From Sporofaciens musculi (lineage in GTDB: Bacteria > Bacillota > Clostridia > Lachnospirales > Lachnospiraceae): DNA of 64,000 nt. A model generated the notes under the pieces. That model had not been told where the DNA came from and ran no database searches. It saw only the letters and a program-made list of their open reading frames with translations. Location of the stretch: the NCBI RefSeq assembly GCF_009830285.1, contig NZ_WUQX01000001.1:992501-1056500 (forward strand), written 5' to 3'. Position numbers and translations under genes: made by a program. Below, one piece after another: positions 57,248 through 64,000 of this stretch (positions are counted from its first letter, which is position 1; every line of letters begins with the position of its first letter).

Positions 57248-60200
57248 ATGAAAAATGTAAGATATATCATTGAATTATTTATAAAACATGTATCATCTCA
57301 GGATATTTTAGAGAATTCTATAACCTATGATATACTTTCCATACAGCAATTATTTATAAAGCATATACCATCTCGGAATATTTTAGAGGATTCTATACCA
57401 TACGATATACTTTCCACGCAGCAATTTTTGAAGCTGGCGCTTCCGTATACGAAGGAATATTCAGAAAGTGAGTTGGAAAATATTTACGCAGCAATCAAAG
57501 ATATGGTGCAGGTAGAATGTGAAAAACAGTTTATAAACAGTGTGAAAGCGGTTGGTTCAAAGAGCCAGCCGCTTAATCTTTTTGGTCTGTTATTACTCGC
57601 GGCGGAAAAGATGCTTCAATTTAACGGTAATGAAGTGGTATGTCAATATCGTTATCTGTTGGATTGGCGGCAATTGACGGTACAGATTAGTGAGGACACA
57701 TTTACCACGGCATTCTGTGCGATTGAGGATCTGAAATCCAGAAAAAAGAGAACGCGTTTTGATTGGCCGGCTGTAATAAGACACAATAATTTCTATTTAA
57801 ATAAATTATTGCAACAGGAATTATCAGATAACCATTTCCACTTATGGGCTTCTTCGCCGCATTTTAATCTCAGTTGGATACGAATCATGAATGATACGGA
57901 CAACCGTGATATCCGCAAGAAGATGAGTGAGCTGAATTATGATAAGCTAAATGTAAATCAGGCGTATTATCAAGGGTATCAAGAGAATAAATTTGAGATT
58001 CTCTACCTGCAGGCAGCGTTAATAAGACTATATTTATATTCCTGGTTCAGCGAAAGAGAAATACGGTTGAGAGAATACTATCTTCATGGGGCTTCTAATA
58101 AAACGATTTTTCAGCAGATTGAAGAAGGCGTAAAGCCAGAATATCTGGAGATACTGTCACAGTTAAAACGGAAGAAAGCGGAGGTAAATAATTCGTGGCG
58201 GCAGCAATACAGGGAAAAGGCAGGTAAAAAACGGAATAAAGACATTGATTGCTTTTTGAGAAAATTGGAGGAAAATGGAATAGAGATTCCGTTCGTGGAT
58301 GGGAAAGAAGAAGACATAACATTCTGGCAATGGCTGGAACATGCGTTTAATGGGTGCGGAGACAGGGAAACGATTCCACTGGCAGTTTTAGAGCCAATCC
58401 TGCAGGAAAGAGTTTATGCTATGATGTGGAAAAGATGTACGGATGAAACTGTCGAGTCATGGCTGAGGAATGGGGCACAGCTGCAGGTGAACAGCCGGAA
58501 TATCCAACTGGCAATTAACACGCTGAGGCGGGGAAGGGGATTAGCACAGCGTCAGGATTATGCTTTGTGGGGCGTGCCTGCCAGAGATCAGACGGAAAAC
58601 AAAGCCCGCTGGGAATTGTGCGGCGAGAGATATTTTCTCTATACAATGTTCCAGAAAGCATATCAGGGAAATCCGAAAGATGAGAGATACTTGAATCTGT
58701 TTTATGCATATCTGGTGATGAAAGAAAATCTCAGAAGCGAGCTTATTCAATCCAATAAGAGGATTGGCTTTCGGAATTTCCAGAAATATGACAGACGAAA
58801 AGGGATGCTGATGGATCATTCGCCCTTAGAGAATGCTGTGCTTAAATTGGCGATTGAAGATACGCTCTCCGACCCATGGCTAAGGCATCTGGAAGTCAGG
58901 ATTGTGCCAAAGGATACGATAAAGAAGAATGTAGAGTATATCCGAGAAATTGATCTTTCAGATGTGAAACAAAAGAATCTATTAGAGCGATATTATTTTG
59001 TGTACCATTTTGTGAAGGAACCGGACGATACTCCGGAAAAATTATACCGTTCTTCCTGCAGGCATGAGAGGAAAAGGATGCAGATCAGGCAGCAGGCTTG
59101 TTGTATTGCCGGTCTTAGGGAACGTTTTCCCCAGGTGGCAAAACGTGTCTTGGGAATTGACGCATGTTCAATGGAAATCGGCTGCAGACCTGAAGTGTTT
59201 GCGCAGGCGTTTCGATATTTGAAGAATCATTGTGTGGTAGAAAAGTGGAAGAATAATGACGAAAGGAATCTGCCGCAGTTAAGAGTAACATACCATGTAG
59301 GTGAGGATTTCCTGGATATTGTTGATGGCCTTCGTGCAATTGAAGAAGCTATCCATTTTCTAAATCTGGATTGTGGAGACCGTCTTGGTCATGTGCTTGC
59401 ATTAGGGCTGGATGTAAGGGACTATTATAAGGTAAAGCAAAATGTAATCTGTTTGCCTAAACAGGATTATCTTGACAATCTTGCATGGATTTTTGGCAGA
59501 ATTACAAAATATCGTCTGGGGGTGGAACTAAATAATTTACATAATTATGTGGAAAGAGAATTCAGTAAATACTTTAGTGAGGTTTACGGAGAACTTTCGC
59601 AGAAGCATAACTATAATATACGAACATATTTTGAAGCATGGAAATTAAGGGGAGATAATCCCCAATATTATAAGTTCAAAAAATTTGATAAACCTTCATG
59701 GCAGACGGGGACAAAAGGGGAATATCGTTCTTATGGCAGTTATTCTATGAATTATCAGTATCCAGAGAATTTTCATATACGAGAGACAGAAGCGGTCGCG
59801 TATCTGTATTATGCATATCATTATGACAAGAATGTAAAACTTCGTGGACAGGAGAAGCAGGAGTTTTCTGTACCAGAATGTTGGGTGGATGGTGTGGAGA
59901 TACTTCAGAAGAAGTTACAGCGTAATATTGCAAAGTGGGGGATTTCAATAGAAAGTAATCCTTCATCCAACTATATGATTTCTGTTCTTGACAGTTACGA
60001 AAATCACCCTATTGTAAAATGGTACAACCATCATCTGGTACAAGAACCAGAAAAGCTATCGCAATGCCCGCAGTTGTCAGTTTCCATCAACACAGATGAT
60101 AAGGGATGTTTCAGTACCTCGTTGGCGAATGAATATGCATTAATGGCATGTGCCTTAGAGCAGGCAAAGGATGAGAATGGATGGCCTCTTTACAGCCGCA

Positions 60201-60292
60201 CAATGATCTATGAATGGTTGGACGAGATCAGGAAGATGGGGAATCTGCAAAGTTTTCAGGAAGGGGGAGAAGAATGCATGATTATGCGATAG
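57248..60292 (+). CDS. rdrB: Divergent adenosine deaminase, RdrB-like
   Basis: This 1014-aa protein holds the full metal-site motif set of the adenosine deaminase fold, widely spread. They are HFH in SDNHFHLWAS (His196, His198), YHVGED (His683, Glu686), RLGHV (His715) and SINTDDKG (Asp950, Asp951). Long insertions between them are typical of RADAR RdrB, which deaminates adenosine in nucleotides or RNA during phage infection and forms large shells with RdrA. The N-terminus has a 25-residue tandem duplication (57275-57424). It lies 3 bases after rdrA. The deaminase call is firm; RADAR membership is inferred from gene pairing. Confidence 0.82.
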   Translation: MKNVRYIIELFIKHVSSQDILENSITYDILSIQQLFIKHIPSRNILEDSIPYDILSTQQFLKLALPYTKEYSESELENIYAAIKDMVQVECEKQFINSVKAVGSKSQPLNLFGLLLLAAEKMLQFNGNEVVCQYRYLLDWRQLTVQISEDTFTTAFCAIEDLKSRKKRTRFDWPAVIRHNNFYLNKLLQQELSDNHFHLWASSPHFNLSWIRIMNDTDNRDIRKKMSELNYDKLNVNQAYYQGYQENKFEILYLQAALIRLYLYSWFSEREIRLREYYLHGASNKTIFQQIEEGVKPEYLEILSQLKRKKAEVNNSWRQQYREKAGKKRNKDIDCFLRKLEENGIEIPFVDGKEEDITFWQWLEHAFNGCGDRETIPLAVLEPILQERVYAMMWKRCTDETVESWLRNGAQLQVNSRNIQLAINTLRRGRGLAQRQDYALWGVPARDQTENKARWELCGERYFLYTMFQKAYQGNPKDERYLNLFYAYLVMKENLRSELIQSNKRIGFRNFQKYDRRKGMLMDHSPLENAVLKLAIEDTLSDPWLRHLEVRIVPKDTIKKNVEYIREIDLSDVKQKNLLERYYFVYHFVKEPDDTPEKLYRSSCRHERKRMQIRQQACCIAGLRERFPQVAKRVLGIDACSMEIGCRPEVFAQAFRYLKNHCVVEKWKNNDERNLPQLRVTYHVGEDFLDIVDGLRAIEEAIHFLNLDCGDRLGHVLALGLDVRDYYKVKQNVICLPKQDYLDNLAWIFGRITKYRLGVELNNLHNYVEREFSKYFSEVYGELSQKHNYNIRTYFEAWKLRGDNPQYYKFKKFDKPSWQTGTKGEYRSYGSYSMNYQYPENFHIRETEAVAYLYYAYHYDKNVKLRGQEKQEFSVPECWVDGVEILQKKLQRNIAKWGISIESNPSSNYMISVLDSYENHPIVKWYNHHLVQEPEKLSQCPQLSVSINTDDKGCFSTSLANEYALMACALEQAKDENGWPLYSRTMIYEWLDEIRKMGNLQSFQEGGEECMIMR
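57275..57424 (+). repeat. 75-bp tandem duplication in rdrB
   Basis: Two adjacent 75-bp units (57275-57349, 57350-57424) encode LFIKHVSSQDILENSITYD and LFIKHIPSRNILEDSIPYD, each followed by a similar ILSxQQ. The copies differ at several bases, so the duplication is not brand new. Confidence 0.88.
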
Positions 60293-60915
60293 ATTTCGGT
60301 AAAAGAAGAACAGTGAATGCAATTATTATAGGTGTTTATATATTGGTGGCACTGATTGCGTTGATATGTTTGAATAATTGGCTGAAAGATGAAATTAATG
60401 AGATTGTTAATGAAATGATGAGTCAGTTGACTCCCAAGATATCTCTAAGTACAACCAGAATTTTTATAAAGATTGTTTTGTCAACGTTTATTCCTGGAAT
60501 AGGAATAGGGTTATTTTATGCGTTATATGACCGTATACTTTGGAAATGTGGGTGCTTTGTCCGTATACACAAAATTCCAAATCTTAATGGGAAGTGGATA
60601 GCTGAAGTAAGTTCTCCGATGAAAGGAAGGTATAAGCCTAAAATTAAAATGACGATCAAACAGACTTGGAATAAAATTCAGGTAAATGGTACTTCTGAAC
60701 ATAATACATCCACCTCCAGTGAATCGGCTTCTATTCTGGAGCAGCACGGAGTAATGTACTTTAGTTATTCTTATCGTATACAGCAGATGGGAGGGCAATG
60801 CTATCAGGGGTTTAATTCTTTGGAGATTAAAGATGATGAATTAATAGGACAGTATTTTTCTGCTAAAGATGTGGTAAATAAATTTGAGAATTGTTTCAGT
60901 AAAAAAAAACAATAA
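60274..60915 (+). CDS. Two-TM, beta-rich protein (Cap15/S-2TMbeta-like architecture)
   Basis: This 213-aa protein has two membrane helices (about residues 13-36 and 60-84), then a soluble beta-rich domain starting LNGKWIAEVSSPMKGRYKPKIKMTIKQTWNKIQVNG and ending SLEIKDDELIGQYFSA. The order 2TM plus a small beta-barrel with the GKW-type opening resembles the CBASS effector Cap15, a membrane-disrupting protein. The ATG at 60274 follows AAGGGGG, inside the last 19 bases of rdrB, so it is co-translated. RADAR accessory genes reported before are SLATT or Csx27-like membrane proteins. An A9 run lies at the extreme 3' end. Confidence 0.7.
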   Translation: MHDYAIDFGKRRTVNAIIIGVYILVALIALICLNNWLKDEINEIVNEMMSQLTPKISLSTTRIFIKIVLSTFIPGIGIGLFYALYDRILWKCGCFVRIHKIPNLNGKWIAEVSSPMKGRYKPKIKMTIKQTWNKIQVNGTSEHNTSTSSESASILEQHGVMYFSYSYRIQQMGGQCYQGFNSLEIKDDELIGQYFSAKDVVNKFENCFSKKKQ

Positions 60916-61135
60916 TAAAATATGGAATCAGGTACGCGAATTAGCTGAGGGGTGTGGAACCAAAGGTGTTATTATTTTTAGACGGGAAGAAAGATAATGG
61001 AAAATGATGATAATCTACATGAAGCGGAGAAAGCATCCTTGTATTCCAAGTTTACATATTATTGGAGATAATAGCGGGATAGTGTGATTCCTTTTGTGGT
61101 GTTAGCAAGCAGAAGAACCGTAAGCTGTTAAAAAA
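60916..61135 (+). other. Gap with possible gene remnants
   Basis: About 220 bases without a convincing gene. One frame after the A9 run of the previous gene reads KIWNQVRELAEGCGTKGVIIFRREER and stops at TAA; it looks protein-like and would be joined to that gene by a one-base loss in the tract. A 24-codon frame (MENDDNLHEAEKASLYSKF) follows. Both may be remnants of a decayed gene. Confidence 0.4.
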
Positions 61136-61144
61136 TTGCAGAAA

Positions 61145-62071
61145 GTGAGAAATGCATTGAGTTCACTTGATATCGACAATGTTAAGAGACTGCTACATAA
61201 TAAAAAGGAAGTGTGCATTTTCGTAGGAGCAGGGGCCTCCATAATGCATCCTAGTTGTCTGCCGTCTTTTCAGGAGTTAAATAATATGTTGCTTTCTTGT
61301 TTGTATCAATGTCTGTCAACGAGGGAAAAGTTTAAAGCAAGTTTAGAGAGAATCCATACAAAACCAGAGCAGCTTTTACAGATTATATGGGATTATACAA
61401 ATGGAAATTTCAATCCAGTAGAATGTTTTCAATATACAATCCCGAACAAAAATCATTATCTGTTGGCAGAACTTATAAATCAGGGGATTAATTGTATAGT
61501 AACTCCTAATTTTGATCCTTGTCTGGAAAAAGTTCTTGAGAAACGACACATAGATTTTGAATTTTTTGATAAAATTCAAAGTGAAAGCAAAGAGGCAGAG
61601 GACTTGATTCAATCCATAAAAGGGAAAAAAGTGACAATTTGGAAACCACACGGCGGCTGTAGAGAGATGCAGACACTTTGCTACACCCGAACAAAGGTGG
61701 CGAAACTTTGTAATTCGCAATATCTTAGGGAGATATTTTCTTATATTATTCAAAATTATAATATGTTGTTTTTAGGGTATAGTGGGTATGATGATGATTT
61801 TTCCCTATCTTATATGAAAATATTCCAAATTCTAAAAGGCAGGTTGTATGGAATGCTGGCGTTGGAATTTGGGAAGAAGTCCCAGTGTATGCAAAGCATT
61901 GCCCGAACTTATACCTATCTGGCGATCGCAGACGCAAAGCATGGGAAGCGAGAAACAGCTATACAAAAGTTTAGGAAATCTTATGAAATTCATAAGCAGA
62001 TTGGAGAAGGGTTAGGCTATTTTTATACTGCTTTGGAGGAATGTGAAATTGATATTTCTCAGATTCATTAG
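61145..62071 (+). CDS. SIR2-domain protein, probably truncated
   Basis: This protein of about 308 aa has the SIR2 NAD-binding marks: FVGAGAS near residue 29, VTPNFDPCLE, KPHGG and FLGYSGYDDDF. SIR2 proteins in defence systems deplete NAD+ on phage infection. After about residue 230 the sequence jumps to a short TPR-like tail (YLAIADAKHGKRETAIQKFRKSYEIHK), as if a larger C-terminal sensor had been partly deleted. No good ribosome binding site is seen. GTG 61145 is one possible start and TTG 61136 another. It may be a decaying gene. Confidence 0.68.
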   Translation: MRNALSSLDIDNVKRLLHNKKEVCIFVGAGASIMHPSCLPSFQELNNMLLSCLYQCLSTREKFKASLERIHTKPEQLLQIIWDYTNGNFNPVECFQYTIPNKNHYLLAELINQGINCIVTPNFDPCLEKVLEKRHIDFEFFDKIQSESKEAEDLIQSIKGKKVTIWKPHGGCREMQTLCYTRTKVAKLCNSQYLREIFSYIIQNYNMLFLGYSGYDDDFSLSYMKIFQILKGRLYGMLALEFGKKSQCMQSIARTYTYLAIADAKHGKRETAIQKFRKSYEIHKQIGEGLGYFYTALEECEIDISQIH

Positions 62072-62247
62072 GAATACTGGCAAAGTTCTGGACGTCTATA
62101 TTTACAGTCACATTTTTCTGATGAACAATATAAACACCTACGTTTACTATTCATATTAATAGAAAATGAATATATAATGTAAAGCTGTCAGAGTTAATTT
62201 TGAAAATTTGGATTTTTATCGAGAATATTAATGGAAGATGAATCGTA

Positions 62248-62288
62248 ATAAAAAGAGCAGAGCATATATCACTTACATGCTCTGCTCT
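62248..62288 (-). terminator. Terminator of the minus-strand surface protein gene
   Basis: AGAGCAGAGCAT (62254-62265) is the exact reverse complement of ATGCTCTGCTCT (62277-62288). Read on the minus strand, the 12-bp stem is followed by TTTTTATT. It lies 14 bases after the surface protein stop. It may also stop plus-strand readthrough. Confidence 0.85.
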
Positions 62289-62301
62289 GCAACGTCAAAT
62301 T

Positions 62302-64000
62302 TTAGACCATTTTGCGTTTCCAAACACCCAAAATAGCAATAACTGACATTCCTAACAACAAAATATATATCCCTGCATCTGTGAGATCACCGGTCTTAGG
62401 TGAACGGCTGCTGTTACTACTAGTCGTGTTTTTGGCAGTCGTCATACTGTTTGAAGACTGTTTCGCAATTTTAAATGTTGTCGCAGCCTTACCGTCTTTA
62501 AATATAATCTCTATTGTATGCGCCCCATCTTTTAAGGTATTCAGATAAGAAGGTTTAAGCGTTACGATTGTGCTTCCGCTTGTTACACTATAATTCATTG
62601 GGTCTACAACAGAGCCGTCTATTCTAACCTCTACAAACAGAGAAATATCAGCATCTGCACAGAAAGTCAGCTCTTTGTTTGAATTCATAACCCATGTGCT
62701 GCCAGCGCCTTTTATTATCTTATAATTCGGCAGCTTTTCAATAATTTCAGTCCTTGTTATCTTACATATCTGGCAGGTATAGGTCTTAACGCCCTCTGTC
62801 TGTCGTGTAGGTTCAGTCGTAATAACACCATTATCCCACTGATGCCCCTTTGCCGGAATCACTTTCAAACCTTCCAGCGTCTCGCCGCATACAGTACAAC
62901 GGATTCCAGCTTCATGTCCGCTTTCTGTACAGGTTGCTTCTAATGCAGCAACGTTTTCCTTTACATGCCCCTTTGACGGTACAATATTACCTTTTTCTAA
63001 AACGGTATTACAGAGTTTACAAATCTGATCCCCAGTATATCCGGCTTCAATACAAGTTGCATCCTTCTGATTTGTCAGAATTGGCTGATGTCCTTTTGGA
63101 ATCACCTGGCTGTCTTTTACAGCATCACATTTGCTGCAATGGATGGACTTACTTCCGTCGGTTGTACAAGCTGCTTCCTTGTCGATCGTATAATCAGTTT
63201 CCCACACATGTCCTTTGATGACCAGGCCTCGTGTCTCTGTAAAGGCACATACAGAGCATACTCTTTTATCACTTCCGGTATTCTCGCAATCAGGTGAGGC
63301 AATCTGCTTCCATTCGCCAAAAGAATGGCCTAATGCTGGTATATTTTCTCCTTTTGAAACTTCTTTGCCACAGACGATACATACCTCGTCACCGGTATAT
63401 CCAGCTTCAGTACAAGAGGCTTCCGTCTTGTTTTTCGTCTCTGTTTTATGTTCTGCGGCGCCGATTGTCTCTGTTTTAGTACCCCCACATTTAGTACATG
63501 AATAAGTAATTACTCCGCCGGTCTCACAGGTAGCGCCGTCGGCAAGCTTGCCTGAGTCCCATTTGTGCCCTGTTTTCGGAATAGCAGAGCCTTTTTCTAA
63601 TATCTCGCCGCAAACGGTACATACTTTATCGCCGGTATATCCGTCTTCCTCGCAGGTTGCGCTTTTCTTATTTTTTATTTCTTCTTTGTGTCCTAATGCC
63701 GGAAGCTCGGTCTGGGCCTTGATGACAGTATTGCATATGGAGCAATGGGAACCTTCGGTCTTGCCTGTTGTGGTACAGGTCGCTGCTACCGCCGGATCGA
63801 CTACTTCATTATGCCCTGTCTTTGGGATGGTTTCAGTTCTGGTTTCGTCGCATTCCGTACAGGTATACTTTTTCTCCCCGACTTCTGTACAGGTTGCCTT
63901 TTTAGTCACAGTCCCTTTATCCCATACATGATTGTGACCTTTGACTGCTATCGAGACAGTTCTTGTAGAGTCGTCTGCCGGTGTTGCTGCCATCTGTGAG
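62302..64000 (-). CDS. Sortase-anchored surface protein with CxxC repeats (5' end missing)
   Basis: At least 563 codons on the minus strand, open to the window edge, so the N-terminus lies outside. The visible part has about nine units of roughly 45 residues with paired cysteines, e.g. CEEDGYTGDKVCTVCGEIL, and a recurring PxTGH or PALGH turn. A globular domain follows (residues about 425-505 of the visible part). The end has SPKTGD, a membrane helix and RKRKMV-type charge, an LPxTG-like sorting signal. The protein is probably displayed on the cell wall. The spaced cysteines could bind metal or form disulfides; the function is unknown. Confidence 0.82.
   Translation of the reverse strand, partial: SQMAATPADDSTRTVSIAVKGHNHVWDKGTVTKKATCTEVGEKKYTCTECDETRTETIPKTGHNEVVDPAVAATCTTTGKTEGSHCSICNTVIKAQTELPALGHKEEIKNKKSATCEEDGYTGDKVCTVCGEILEKGSAIPKTGHKWDSGKLADGATCETGGVITYSCTKCGGTKTETIGAAEHKTETKNKTEASCTEAGYTGDEVCIVCGKEVSKGENIPALGHSFGEWKQIASPDCENTGSDKRVCSVCAFTETRGLVIKGHVWETDYTIDKEAACTTDGSKSIHCSKCDAVKDSQVIPKGHQPILTNQKDATCIEAGYTGDQICKLCNTVLEKGNIVPSKGHVKENVAALEATCTESGHEAGIRCTVCGETLEGLKVIPAKGHQWDNGVITTEPTRQTEGVKTYTCQICKITRTEIIEKLPNYKIIKGAGSTWVMNSNKELTFCADADISLFVEVRIDGSVVDPMNYSVTSGSTIVTLKPSYLNTLKDGAHTIEIIFKDGKAATTFKIAKQSSNSMTTAKNTTSSNSSRSPKTGDLTDAGIYILLLGMSVIAILGVWKRKMV

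Noticed and set aside
57275..57424. CRISPR array or other spaced repeat array
   Set aside because: There are only two units, directly adjacent, coding and in frame; no spacers.
53479..60915. CBASS system, because of the Cap15-like protein
   Set aside because: No CD-NTase cyclase gene is present; the central pair is an ATPase and an adenosine deaminase.
62850..63931. Several plus-strand frames opposite the surface protein
   Set aside because: They are antisense shadows of the CxxC repeat codons and repeat with the same period.

Overview
The window looks like a chromosomal segment of a Gram-positive gut-type clostridium, most likely Lachnospiraceae. The evidence is the gene order murB-rapZ-whiA-crh, Firmicute-type rplJL and rpoBC with an L10 leader, strong AGGAGG ribosome binding sites, a FeoB-associated Cys-rich membrane protein, a LoaP-type NusG paralogue and a sortase-anchored surface protein. 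This assignment comes from reading the genes, not from any search.

Layout. 1-3.4 kb: the end of murB, then rapZ, whiA, an HPr-like gene with Glu at position 15 (Crh type) and a lipid kinase gene. 3.4-12.7 kb: promoter, L10 leader, attenuator, rplJ, rplL, then a second promoter with rpoB and rpoC. 12.7-16.0 kb: a ferrous iron operon behind a Fur-box promoter (a shortened Fur-like gene, two feoA, feoB and a small Cys-rich membrane protein). 16.1-18.7 kb: an aminopeptidase P family gene, a small unknown gene and an HD-domain gene. 19.0-52.1 kb: one large capsule or exopolysaccharide locus. Its regulatory and export genes come first (PHP tyrosine phosphatase, Wzz, BY-kinase, LCP ligase). Next are a PglF-like 4,6-dehydratase and the antiterminator LoaP, followed at once by an intrinsic terminator. 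After that come PglE-, PglC- and PglD-like genes, ATP-grasp enzymes, glycosyltransferases, a polymerase, a flippase, nucleotidyltransferase and kinase genes, acyl- and acetyltransferases, a BCCT-type transporter and a UDP-sugar dehydrogenase. From about 26.4 kb the sequence is visibly richer in A+T and full of long homopolymers. Five reading frames (32.7-42.9 kb) are broken by apparent one-base losses, and a G10 tract sits between two TupA-like frames. These are either contingency tracts or homopolymer sequencing errors.

52.3-62.1 kb: a defence region. An HTH gene and a 412-aa helical-repeat gene precede a P-loop ATPase and a 1014-aa divergent adenosine deaminase with all the metal-site motifs, which together look like a RADAR (RdrA-RdrB) pair. 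A two-TM, beta-rich protein resembling the Cap15/S-2TMbeta effector architecture overlaps the end of rdrB. A shortened SIR2-domain gene follows. The tight coupling (11-bp overlap, 3-bp gap, 19-bp overlap) suggests a four-gene RADAR variant with two unfamiliar partners, and this is the best candidate for an undescribed system here. 62.2-64 kb: the 3' part of a minus-strand, sortase-anchored surface protein made of CxxC repeats.
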